Position numbers and translations under genes: made by a program
Assembly (NCBI GenBank): GCA_028583605.1
Contig: CM053326.1
Span: 30,301,431-30,365,430 of the forward strand
Length of the DNA: 64,000 bases
From: Dastarcus helophoroides
Taxonomy: Eukaryota; Arthropoda; Insecta; Coleoptera; Bothrideridae
Reading direction: 5' to 3'
The notes under the pieces: model-generated
What the model was told of the DNA's origin: nothing
The model's database searches: none
The model's input: the letters and a program-made list of their open reading frames with translations, nothing else
In this document: in pieces, positions 46,828-56,960 of the stretch
How the letters are laid out: every line of letters begins with the position of its first letter
Numbering within the stretch: position 1 is the first letter of the stretch

Positions 46828-48600
46828 AAAAAAATTTCGACGTCTCCCCACCACTTTATCTCTAGAGAGAGAACAAAAAGTGTTAAACAAAAACGTGTCA
46901 AAATTACTCTGAAATTACAACGCATATATTTTCAATATGCTTTAATTAAGCAAAATTTCGATAAAATCCTAGATTTTTTATCAGTCCTACGTATTACGTC
47001 ACCTAGCGGTCATTTTAGAACTTCAAAAATATTTTTCAACCATTTTTCAGGGCTACTTTTCTTATTGAAATTTTTTTTCCATAGCTGTGAAGTAATTAGT
47101 TGCTGAAATTTAGTTGGCCACCCGGTACTTACAGGAATACTCAAGTGTATATTTTTTTTCTAACCTATGCAAGGCACGAAAATTAAGGGTTGTAAAAAAT
47201 CCAAATTTTAAGACTGATTTTCAAAAGGTTGTAACTCAGAAACAAATGGCCGTAGAGTAAAATTAAAAAAATAAGTACAATTGAAGCTAAACATTTCTAA
47301 TTTAGCAATAGCAGCTTTTGACTAAACATGGGAAAATAATTGGGCGAAAATCCTTTCAAATTTTTGGTTATCCTCAAAAAGGTGTACGTAGTTCAGTTTT
47401 TTTTTAGTTCCATTACAAGGTTCTTCTTAATAATTCAGTTTTTTAAATTTCAATATGAAACTAGTTTAAGCCAAAATAAGTTCATAAGACTTAAGTTGTC
47501 AGGTTCGGTGGTCAATTTTCGGTGGGAAATTTAAAAAGAAATGGGTTTTGCTACTGCAATTAACATAATTAAGGAGTCAAAGTTTTTGTTGCTTTTTTCC
47601 GAATTTTAACTTAAAACTCAAAATTTTTATTTTAATTTTTTTGAAACCTCCAATACAAACCCAAAAACTTGATAAGTAATTTTTAGTAAAAAATTCCATG
47701 TTTAAATTAAGCCCTTTAAAACATTTTAATGTCGACATTGTTTCTTAAATTTTGGCTTTGAATTAGAAATTTTGACTTTTCCTAAATATTGGGCAACATT
47801 TTTTAAATTTAGACACTTTTATTTTAGAAATTTTGATTTTATTTTTAAAAATTTAAGAATAATAAGAATTTAAAGCGTAAATTTTTTGATATTGTTGAAA
47901 TTTTCATAAAAGAAATTCAAAATGTACAATAAAATCACGAAATTTTCTAACTTGATTTGGTTTGTCTTTGTCCAAATTGTGAGTTTAATCTTTTATTCCG
48001 AATTTCAAGTTGCTTTTGATATTTAGAATATCTTTTATATGAAGAGTAAAATAAAATAACTAAATTTTCAGAGTTGTACTTTTTGAAAGTTCTGAAGGCC
48101 GCACTGGACTAAAATTTGGACAGAATACTTGACATTTCAAGATCAGAGACAACTTCAAAAGAATTCGAAATAAATTCGATTTGGGTATAATTTGAATCTT
48201 AGCAAAAAAATTGAAAGAATAAACCTTAAAGTATGAATAAGATCTTAATTTCGGAAAACCTCCGAATTTATAAGTTTAATCTCAAAACTGAAACAAGAAG
48301 AAAGACAAAATTTCTAAATTTCGAAAATAATCTCCTCCAATTAATTGATTGTAATAATGATGTTTTTCGACGATAAATCAATATTGTTTTCGGTTTAATT
48401 CAAATTTTAGTTTTAGTAAAAATAGTTGTTTTCTTTTGTTTTTGATTCAGTTCTGGTCCTAGTTACTTGTATTTTGTTTAGTGAGGGATAAATATAAACA
48501 ACTTTGTTTTTGCAGATATGAGAAATATTTTTTATTGAGAAAAATAGAACTTTGTCATTAGAAAACTTATCTAGGTCACTGTCTGTACGGTGGGTAAAAT
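46828..48600. other. Intergenic stretch with filler-like parts
   Basis: AGTTGGCCACCCGGTA at 47110 resembles the outer end of a mariner-type element but has no partner. T-rich filler at 47.56-47.88 kb gives way to A-rich words by 48.1-48.35 kb. No gene is seen. Confidence 0.45.
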
Positions 48601-49920
48601 CATAAAAAAATTGCCCCACCTATGCAAAATCCTGCATCTGCGCATGTTGCATTGGCATGATGTGTCATATTGAGAGCCTAAACGAACCTATTTAAGTTCA
48701 TCCTCTGTTGTTATTGTTGCAGATGGTCTAATATCGGAATGTTTTCGAGTATAGGGCGCCGTGGCTCACGGTTTTGGAATTTTTGTTTTAAATTGATATC
48801 GAAATTCAGTTTAGGTAAAAATAAAAATTAAGTGAGTAAGGTTTTTTGCCTTATTGGACAATTAGTAGACGAATTAGTGCCGAAGTTGTCTTTTAAGTGA
48901 GAAACACTGGGAGCAAGCTTTGGCTTACACTGAAACAACGATAGGGAGTTTCCATCACGTAGAGAATAAAACAGAGTTAGCATTCCAGTTTGCTAGGAGT
49001 TTAAGTACTCTAGGTTGGTCAGTTTAGATGCTAACAATAATGGCGGAGCGCAATGAAACGTGTAAGCTTCGACCCTAATAATGTGTGCTTTAAAAGGAAA
49101 CGTTAAACACGTATACATAGGTTTTAACCAATGGCATTTACTTAATTACTTTTCGAAACCAATTATGGTGGATGCGCCGGAATAACTTGATCTTCGCAAT
49201 TAAAGTGGACATTTGGAGATATGATTAAGGTCGATATATACAGGATGTCCGCAAATGTCACGGAGAACGCTTAATTGCACGGAGACAAATGTTTTAATAA
49301 TAATAGTTCCGTAGTTATAGGCTTTCAAAGTAGTCAAGATATTATTTTTATTAATATTTCCATGGCGTCTTTACCGATCAAATGTGACACGTATTTAGAC
49401 TATCACAGCCTATCATCTCCTAAAATATTAGTGAAGGTAATATAATGGGTGGTAGTTTTCTTCCACTACATCTTATTTTATCTATCAGAACTTTTACCAT
49501 GGTCATATTTTTTAAACGGAAAGTGTCAGAAAAAAGGTGGCCTTATATAAAAAAACTCTGGAGTAAATCTGGACAGATAAGCTTTTTTAATAAAAATGAC
49601 TATTTGCAGGTCTGTAACTCTCGATTTCGGCAGTGAGCGCAACGAAGTTATACGTTTGACTCAGCATTTAAATAATTTGAAAAATTTGAATTGAAAGCCG
49701 AAATTATTAATCTGGTTTTCATTTAAGTTCAAAGTTGCATTCTTAAAAAAAAATTAGGCAATCATAAGAGTCCCAATAGAAGTGAAAACTTAAAACTAAG
49801 AAGTAGCAGTGCCTATGGAGTGTAGTTTGAAAACACATTAGTCACAAGTCAAAAAGTTGGAAATATTTAAACTGATCTAATTTTTTATATCTGTGGTTTG
49901 GATACTTCTAGTCGTATGGA
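48601..49920. other. Intergenic stretch containing a shared 15-mer
   Basis: The composition is moderately balanced from 48.6 to 49.4 kb. TATACAGGATGTCCGCAAATG near 49240 resembles the end of an IS630/mariner-type element, but no partner was found. No coding content is recognised. Confidence 0.45.
49166..49180 (-). other. Shared GC-rich 15-mer, copy 3 (inverted)
   Basis: TGGTGGATGCGCCGG is the reverse complement of the 15-mer at 16767 and 43812. The immediate flanks (AATTA before, AATAACTTG after) are different from the other two sites. Confidence 0.85.
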
Positions 49921-49959
49921 AACGAATCTAACATTTATTTTTTTTGTGAAACGGACTGG

Positions 49960-50149
49960 TCCTTGGTTATCTTTAAAAAATCATATACAAATCTTGAGAG
50001 ATACTCAGAGTATCTCTCTGAAGATGATATCTTGGCTATCAAAACGTTGTTGTTCCGTTTTTTGAACATTTTTGGTTTCAGGAGACAAGACTTTTTTTAA
50101 CATTTATTGATAATAAAATACACTTATAAACTTTTTATTTGTCGCATGT
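49960..50149 (+). repeat. Penelope-like terminal repeat with hammerhead-like motif, copy 1
   Basis: From 50011 to 50149 the sequence matches 51391-51530 with few changes. It starts TATCTCTCTGAAGATGAT, continues with AAAACGTTGTTGTTCCG and GGTTTCAGGAGACAAGAC, and ends AAACTTTTTATTTGTCGC. CTGAAGA, a 7-bp stem with a TTG loop (one mismatch here), then AAAACG is laid out like the core of a hammerhead ribozyme (CUGANGA, stem II, GAAAC). Such motifs are known in Penelope-like retroelements. Upstream, GAGATACTC and GAGTATCTC form a 9-bp hairpin with a one-base loop, and CCTTGGTTATCTTT matches the outer flank of the 25.8-kb inverted repeat. Confidence 0.62.
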
Positions 50150-50807
50150 TGAGAAAATATATCTTGAAAAGGTCAATCGAAAGTTTGGTTTTTGGGCTCT
50201 ACTGAGCAAGATAATAGAACTAAAAATGTATATCAAAAATGTCCGCGGTTTAAAAAATTCTCGAAATTTCAAGCTTAAACTATAAATTTCCAACTTTTTG
50301 AAGTGGTTTACAAAATTTCAAATTTCCAACATCTAACCTCGAAAAATCAATTTCGTCTCGAAATTTTGGCTTTTTTCTGGAAGTTACCATTTTATTTACG
50401 TGAAAAAGCTTTACACTTAAAAATGTGTAAGTAAAATCAAAAATTTTTATCATAAGCTTTCTGTTTTTCTTAAAACTTTGACTTGTTCTCAAAGTTTTGA
50501 CTTAGGACCCGAGATATTAACTGTTCATCTTAAATTTTTAAAAAATCATTAAATTCGAATTCTTTTTCAAAATATAAATTTCTTTCTCCAACTTTTGAGT
50601 TATTCCAGGAAACTTTATCTTACAAAAAAAATGGTGCAAACTTGCCCTGCTTTCTGAAATTTTGGTTTATTTTGTTTTCTCAAATTTGAGAGTTGAAATC
50701 TTTATTTAGATTCTCTCAGGTTCTTTTTCAACAATTTGACTAAACCTTAAAGATATTTATAAAATAATTGACATTGTTAACTTTCACTATTTTAACAAGA
50801 GACAAGA

Positions 50808-50952
50808 GAAAATGATGGGACCAGCACATCGAAAAAATGAATGAAAATAAAATGGTCAAACAAGCGAAGATCACATCAGAAGACCAAGAGGTTTAAAGAC
50901 CAGATCAGGTTGAGAAACCTACCACAGAGAATAAAAAAGAAGAAGAAGAAGA
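50808..50952 (+). pseudogene. LINE 3' end fragment with short GAA tail, copy A
   Basis: GGGACCAGCACATCGAAAAA reads as the tail of a LINE protein (WDQHIEKM-like, then ENKMVKQAK), followed by an (AGA)n tract of about five units at 50938-50952. The matching fragment in copy B (58632-58830, opposite strand) is longer. Here about 70 bases between GCGAAGAT and CACATCAGAAG are deleted. It is a short dead piece. Confidence 0.7.
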
Positions 50953-50970
50953 CTTTTACTATGTGTAATT

Positions 50971-51142
50971 CTTCAATATTCATAACTAATAAACTCTATT
51001 AGCAATCAATACAACCAGAAATATTAAAAATTTCACCAGGTTAGATCATATCAAATATTTATAGAAATATCGTGAAATTTTTAATATTTCTTGTTGTATT
51101 TATAGTTAATAGAGTTTAATAGTTATGTTCATAAAATATCAA
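50971..51142. repeat. Palindromic MITE-like element, copy 1
   Basis: The left arm with CATAACTAATAAACTCTATT and GAAATATTAAAAATTTCAC is repeated inverted on the right (GTGAAATTTTTAATATTTC, then TAGTTAATAGAGTTTAATAG). The arms are about 65 bases with a short unpaired centre (CAGGTTAGATCATATC). Related palindromes lie at 55176, 56846 and 58363. The 58363 copy is in the same place of the inverted duplicate. Confidence 0.78.
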
Positions 51143-51379
51143 GTAATTATTTTAATTACTTTGCTCTAAAGGGTTTGACCTAATTTTCCTTTAAGATATT
51201 TATTTAATCTTGGACTATTTGATTTCTTAAAATATCGACATCGAAACTTCCAAATTTTTTCAAAATATCACCTTTTTTCTAAAAATTTTGACTTAATTTT
51301 TGAAATCCTTTTTATTTTTTCTAAAATTCGGACAATAATATAATGTCGAAAATTATTTATTCATTCATTTTTAGGTTTA

Positions 51380-51530
51380 GATACTCTGAATATCTCTCTG
51401 AAGATGATAGCTTGGCTATCAAAACGTTGTTGTTCCGTTTTTGAACATTTTTGGTTTCAGGAGACAAGACTTTTTTTAACATTTATTGATAATAAAATAC
51501 ACTTATAAACTTTTTATTTATCGCGTGTAA
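51380..51530 (+). repeat. Penelope-like terminal repeat with hammerhead-like motif, copy 2
   Basis: This is a direct copy of 50011-50149. Here stem II of the hammerhead-like core is perfect (TGATAGC, TTG, GCTATCA), after CTGAAGA and before AAACG. It begins right at the end of duplicated segment A. Lack of any reverse transcriptase nearby means the family assignment rests on the motif alone. Confidence 0.62.
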
Positions 51531-51550
51531 TGCTCAACATCTTATTAGTA

Positions 51551-53300
51551 GACATCAAACCTCTCTATAGCGAATTCCAAGATTCTACAAGAAAATTCGC
51601 TATAGAAAGGTTTTCGTTATAGGGAGGTAGCATTAAAAATGCTCAAATCACATCTAAAATTTCATATTACACATTTATTTTAAAATATATAAATAAATAT
51701 ATGTAGATAAATTAAATTTAATTAAAAAAACTGTTATTTCTGTTAGAATAGAGAATTTAGAAAATGTTTGCTGTTCAAAAAATACTTCGCATTTACTTAT
51801 CGCATTGAAAACAAGTTCAAGTGTGTTCTCAAACTGTAAACCTCCTTTATACTGACAAGTAAACAAAGTCATTGGCATGGGGTAAGCCAAAAATTGAGTA
51901 TTTACTTATTTTGAACGTGCGGCAATTATAAACCTTGAAATGTCATTAGCATGAGGCAGTGGCGGCTAGTGCTAAGGTTTGCAGGTTTGTGCAACCTCCA
52001 AAAAAAATGTGCCGGGATAAAAAATAAAGTAATTGTTGTCTATTTTATTTATTAATATAACAGATTTATCGTTACCAAACATAACTATAACGGATTCCCC
52101 CGGTTCGTTAGAATTTGGCGAGGTTGTTGAGTCCATGGTTTGCAGAGTTTGCAGGCTAGACTGCAAACTTTTCTTTCCACATATGCACCTGCGCCTTAAC
52201 TCATATTTTGTTCGTTTAAATAGTTGCCCATAAGCAAGCATTAGGTTGCACTTGTAGATGCAAACCAAATATCAACTCGCTATTTTAATTTGTTGTCCGC
52301 CAATGTTGTGAGCCGTGAAACACAAATGAAAATGAATTCAGTGCAAAGTTTAATTGCACAACCATTCTGTAACCGATCTGTGTTGGAAAAACTGGAAATT
52401 AAGCAACTTGGACGATCTATTTCAGACTTAAATATTCTGCAGACGATATTTAGTTAATTGCAGCAACCTTATTTTTTTCTGAAAAATTTAATCAGTATAG
52501 AACCACTTTTCCCTAAAAGTGTTTTAAAAAACCACTAAGATTTATCCATTTTTGGATTGAAATCGATTTCTGGTTTACTTGTACTCTATAAAATTATTTC
52601 AGAAAACAGTGAGCTTAGTAAATTTTTAGTGGAACTCTAAATGCTTTCAAAAATCTTTATAACTATCCCAATCTCCAATATCCAATCTCCTGAAGCAGAG
52701 GGTGCTTCTCCACCCTGAAAATAATTAAAAACTTTTAAGAAATACATTATGCCAGGAAAAATTATCCGCATTAACGATGCTTTCCAAAGAAAAGGACTTA
52801 ATCCAAGGAATACCCGACCGCAATCAAAAATTATTAATAAATTTGCATCTGCCAAAGATCATCGTATGGACTTCCGCTTCCAATAAGTGAATGTCTGATT
52901 TTTGTGCATATTATAAAAGGGAAATTTTAATAATATACTATACATGTATAACATACATCATTTAAAATCCTAAATATCTCTTAATTCCAGATTAATTTAA
53001 AATTTCCAATTTCGGCACATTTTGGTAAGTGTCTCTTTGCAACCCCCAATTTTTTTTAGCACCAGCCGCCACTGACCATAAGGTATTAAGAACTTTCTCT
53101 AAACGGAAGGCCATTATTATAATTAATTAACTCTTCAAAAATATTGGTTTAAAAATTCGATGTAAGAAGGTTTCTTGTTCGTTCAGTGGAGGTAATATTA
53201 CGTGTAAATTTACTTAAAATGCTACGTTCCCTGAAAAAAATTCTTCTATACATATAGAAGAATTCGATATATGGAGATTCGTTATAGGGAGGTTTGACTG
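51551..53300. mobile_element. Pogo/Tigger-like element, interrupted by a hAT element
   Basis: The left end CATCAAACCTCTCTATAGCG and the inverted right end CAGTCAAACCTCCCTATAACG are the familiar pogo/Tigger terminal sequence, and each is flanked by TA (51549-51550 and 53301-53302), the target site of that group. Without the nested hAT element only about 630 bases remain, so it was a short non-autonomous copy. Within the left end, CTATAGCGAATT (51565-51576) and AATTCGCTATAG (51594-51605) form a hairpin, and a further TTCGTTATAGGGAGG follows. Confidence 0.85.
51957..53074. mobile_element. Non-autonomous hAT-type transposon (CAGTGGCGGCTRGTGCTAA ends)
   Basis: CAGTGGCGGCTAGTGCTAA at the left and its inverse (TTAGCACCAGCCGCCACTG) at the right form a 19-bp inverted repeat with one mismatch. 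The flanks GCATGAGG (51949-51956) and CCATAAGG (53076-53083, after one extra A) match at 6 of 8 positions. The 1.1-kb interior holds frames of up to 98 codons but none that resembles a transposase. It is inserted in the pogo-like element, so it is the younger of the two. Confidence 0.88.
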
Positions 53301-53484
53301 TACTTACATTTAACACTTCAATTTGTAATACCAACATGAAGGATAAAAATATGAATTTTGTTACAATTAATTTGGGACGAGGTCATTGACCATGACACAT
53401 TTCAACAAATTGTTTTGAAATGCTGTTTCTTATTATTTTATTTTTTTTAGCCTCTTTTTTGTTTTCAGCGAGTTACAGTCGTAA

Positions 53485-53745
53485 GAAAAATACACTGCAC
53501 TAACTACAGCGGGTTGTTCATAGATCTGATAGGTCGCGGGTTCAAAACCCTGTTACCGATCAAATATTTTTAAAGTAAATAATTCTTTGGGAGGATTCTG
53601 CTTCGCGTCACCCTCACGCTAAATTGGGTTACCAACATACTCTAATATTAATAAATTACTGGTAACACTAAGCAAGTTGGTAATGCAAATTAGCATAATG
53701 GTCAGCTAAACCACAATATTAACCACTATCAAAAGTGGTTCAAGG
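53485..53745 (+). mobile_element. Candidate tRNA-derived SINE
   Basis: GATAGGTCGCGGGTTCAAAA followed by CCCTG looks like a tRNA T-arm region with an RNA polymerase III B box, preceded about 50 bases earlier by TAAGAAAAATACACTGC in place of a good A box. The body (CTTTGGGAGGATTCTGC, CGCGTCACCCTCACGC) is GC-richer than the flanks and ends in a low-complexity region. No target duplication was identified. It might instead be part of another transposon. Confidence 0.4.
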
Positions 53746-53755
53746 CGCATAAAAA

Positions 53756-54040
53756 AATTTTCATTTCAAAAAACATAATTTGCAGCAGCAAAAAGTCATA
53801 ATATTTAACAAAAGATGAAGTTTCGAAAAAAGATCAAAATTTTTATAAAAAAATAAGATTTAAACAAATATCGAAATTTCTAGAAAAACCAGAATTGTCG
53901 ATAAGTCTTAAAGAGGCGAAGTTTGATACTCTCACTGCTTTTCTCAAATTGTCAAGCTAACAATTAAGAATTTGCATTCAAATATGTATTTGCTATTGAT
54001 TGAATTTTCATATTTTAAACACAAGCGATACCAGGGGGTG
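53756..54040 (+). mobile_element. Fragment of the CAGGGCCGTGC hAT family
   Basis: The order of words here matches 62520-62700 in the second hAT copy and, less well, 42770-42870 in the first: GTCGATAAGTC, CTCAAATTGTCAAG, AATTTGCATTCAAATATG, then CACAAGCGATAC. Neither end of the element is present, so it is an internal fragment. Confidence 0.65.
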
Positions 54041-54339
54041 TACCATAAGCTCTTCTGCTCTTCTGTTATTTATGGTTGTAATGAGGGGTCCGACTTACGA
54101 ACACAATATTTTTTTCTCTTATCGATTAAAGCATTTCCTAAAGTTTTTTTCAGTAAAAAATGCTGCGTCATTAAATGTATTGCATAAACCTTCGTTTTCA
54201 TAATCGTGGGAGTTATTTACGCGAAAGAGTAAGACAAAGCAAATTCTCACAAACGAAGTATTGAAGCATTAAGTTTCAGATGCGGTACATCATTAAAACT
54301 TTTACAATATAAATTGATCAAAAAATAATTGCCATTTTC

Positions 54340-54860
54340 AGCCGAGAATTCCATGTTTTTCATCTGGTATTAAAAGTGGAAAAGCCGGAAACAGAGTAAT
54401 TGAAAGACGGCTTTTTGAACAGACGACAAATCTCTTTATGAGTGTGGCGGGAGCGACGGACGCACGCCTCCCTGTCAGAGCCGGATGAACAGATAATAAT
54501 GCTGATACGCTCCATCTGGTGCCCCAATCAAGGAGGTTGTCGAATCTCTCGAATCCTTCCTCTGACGAGTTCTTCTTCGTCGTCGCGGCGCCACATATGT
54601 GAGATCTCATCCTATTTTCAGCGTCCTTTTGTTCCCGTGCAGGTTCATCAGTCGACAAGCGGTATTACTCCGAAATCAAACTAATCACCAACCTGACAAC
54701 TGTCCCTGCCATGAACGTATTATATTTTCATCGCCCTCACTGCTACGCTTGGGAAATTGGGGAAAATGTATAGCACACATAGAAGCTTTGGACGTGCCAA
54801 GTATGCTTCCAAATTTTATCGAAAATTATTCACAGAAAAAAAATTGAAATAATTACACAT
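54340..54860. promoter_or_regulatory. Unique GC-richer island 4, candidate regulatory DNA
   Basis: This balanced, CG-containing patch (GTGTGGCGGGAGCGACGG, CGTCGTCGCGGCGCC) lies in AT-rich flanks. Frames are open on both strands (106 codons minus, 80 and 82 codons plus) but overlap each other, and none shows a motif, so they are probably products of base composition. It could be a conserved noncoding region or contain an exon that I cannot define. Confidence 0.42.
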
Positions 54861-55175
54861 CATGATTTATTTAATAAACTTATCTTAAGGTAAAATCCAT
54901 TTGCACACAATACGTGCACAAAACAGAAAAAAAAACATTTTACACATTACACCGGCACAAACAGTCTGCTAAACTGTAACTTGAATTTTCTTGACATGGT
55001 TTTATTAGTTTTTCAATTATTTTAATTTTTAATCATTTTCTGCTGGTTTAGTTAGTAAATCTGGTTTAAAAGGCATAATTTTTTAAATTCCATTCCTAGT
55101 GTCATGACTCAGTGTATTTTTTTATCAGCTCGATTATGTTACTGATGTAGCAATGTTACTAAAAACACAGAAACT

Positions 55176-55260
55176 ATATTCATAACTATTAAACTTTATT
55201 AACGATAAAAACGCAACAAAATTTAAAAATTCGTTAATAAAGTTTAATCGTTATAAATAT
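55176..55260. repeat. Palindromic MITE-like element, copy 2 (short)
   Basis: AACTATTAAACTTTATTAACG and its inverse CGTTAATAAAGTTTAATCG pair over about 20 bases with small differences, around an AT-rich centre. It shares the outer word with the copies at 50971 and 58363. Confidence 0.65.
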
Positions 55261-56845
55261 TTCAGAATTCCACGAAGTATGGGTTGGAAATGTCAATTAC
55301 AGAAAGTATAATAGTGTGTCGCTCACGCAAACGGTATTGTATATGCTTCATACTGTCGAGAATCGAGAAAAGTAAGGCAAAAGCAACCTGCAGAGTGTTG
55401 CGCTGACTTCCAATAGCCGCGTTCTAACAACAGCTGGGAACACTTCTCCAGGTCAGCCCTACGCTAAAGCGATTTGTGCGGTCGCCTTAGGCGCCAAAGG
55501 GCCCAAAATTGTCAATGTGCCTCAGCGACAGAAAAGTGCAAGTGTAAAGATGACGGGGTTAAAAATATTAATAGTGGAACATAAATATAAAATTGAGGAC
55601 CTTTTTTAGTAGTTGACATTTTTCAAAACAAAATTTCTGGAAGAAAGGTTTTTTTGGCCATTAAAACATTTATTACAAGGAGGGCGCCAAATAACATCTT
55701 CCTCCACCAACTTATGTTTCATTTTAAATTTAATCCATTCCAAATAAATAGTTACAATTTTTCTAATTTCGGCTATAATGCATTCAAAATATACTATTTT
55801 TTTTTCTGTTACAAAAGAAATGTTGAAAAATTCTTGCTGTGATTAGTTTAAATTCCTGGAGAAGCCTAAATTTGGATTTTATTGTCAAAACATTTGAAAA
55901 AAATGTGAAATTTAAGTTTAAACTAAAAAGTGTGGGACAAAAGTCACAAAGACTTTAATTTTTCAAATTTAGACCCACAATTTTGAAAAAATAATGTTTT
56001 TGAGAAAAACAAAATCTAAAAAACGTTATCGAGATTTGACAAAAATTAAGATCATAAAAGATAAATTTTTAAAATTTCAAATTGAAGTTAAAATAAAAAA
56101 GCATTTGAGAAAAACTCGACATTTACCTACATCAAAAATATTTTTGAATTCTTAAGTTTAAATTCCTAGCTCTCAATTTTATCAAAACTGTCCAAATTTT
56201 GAATGCTGTAAAAATTGGATTTTAAAACGAAATTTCGGTCAAAAGGTCGAAATTTCAAATTTAAATTAGAAACTTCAAAAACAAAGTCAAAATCTCGGAA
56301 TTCGGTTTAAATTTTGGGAAATCAACCCGAATTTTAAAAAAAATTGATTTTTTTGCGAATCAAAACAAATGAGACTCATTGGTTATTAATAAAACTTGTA
56401 ATTTTAAGAAAAAGGTCAAAATTTTGAAAAAAAAAAGTTTTACATAGTTTATATCCAAGACTTATTCGGGAAAGAAAAGAAAAGATTTTTGGATCACAGA
56501 TTTCTAATTTCAGTTATCTAAGTATCTAATTACCAAATAAAAGAGGGACACGTGACAACTTTTTTAAAATTTTCTAATTTTTCAGCAGCGAGATTAATGT
56601 TTTCTGTTTCTAAATTGTTTAACTTTTTCTAGAAAATTCAGTAAGCTAATTTCGCGATAAGTTTAATGAAAATGTTAAATAATTTAGATCCTAATTAAAT
56701 TTTTTGAAATAGAATTGGAATTTTGAGAATTAGGGCTAGACAGAATATTCCTAGGAGTTTAATGATTCATGAAGCTTGTTAGCATAACAAAGGCTCAACA
56801 AACTACTGGTATAACCGCCGACGATGCCAGAAAGTGAAACCAGGT

Positions 56846-56960
56846 CCAGTCATAGCAAATATTTGTAAAAACATTAGTGAATTTTTTAATATATCTCATT
56901 GTATTTATCGTTGATAGGGTTTAATAGTAATGAATATTAAAATATTTTATACACCAAGGG
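56846..56960. repeat. Palindromic MITE-like element, copy 3 (half)
   Basis: GTCATAGCAAATATTTGTAA, GTGAATTTTTTAATAT, TTGTATTTATCG and GGGTTTAATAGTAATG match the centre and right arm of the copy at 50971. The left arm is missing. Confidence 0.6.

Larger units (their letters stand above)
50150..51378 (+). repeat. Duplicated segment, copy A (inverted copy at 58.1-63.5 kb)
   Basis: The reverse complement of this segment is found, in order, at 63.53-63.19 kb and 59.37-58.13 kb. Clear anchors are TTGAGAAAATATATCTTGAA, TCTACTGAGCAAG, GTTATTCCAGGAAACTT, GGGACCAGCACATCG, TTGAGAAACCTACC and ATTTATTCATTCATTTT. The match stops at both sides where the hammerhead-motif repeats (50011-50149 and 51391-51530) begin, so copy A is exactly bracketed by them. 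Copy A lacks the 3.8-kb hAT element and the 191-bp insert seen in copy B, and it has a deletion of about 70 bases in its LINE fragment. Confidence 0.88.

Noticed and set aside
47100..47130. Mariner-like end word AGTTGGCCACCCGGTA
   Set aside because: No partner end or target duplication found, so it is not listed as an element.
49236..49270. TATACAGGATGTCCG as a mariner-type end
   Set aside because: No matching right end in the window; it may be a truncated copy.
54338..54847. Overlapping frames on both strands in island 4
   Set aside because: Mutually overlapping frames in a balanced patch with no motifs are best explained by composition.
55450..55510. CAGGTCAGCCCTACGC as a hAT left end
   Set aside because: No right end found before 58.1 kb.
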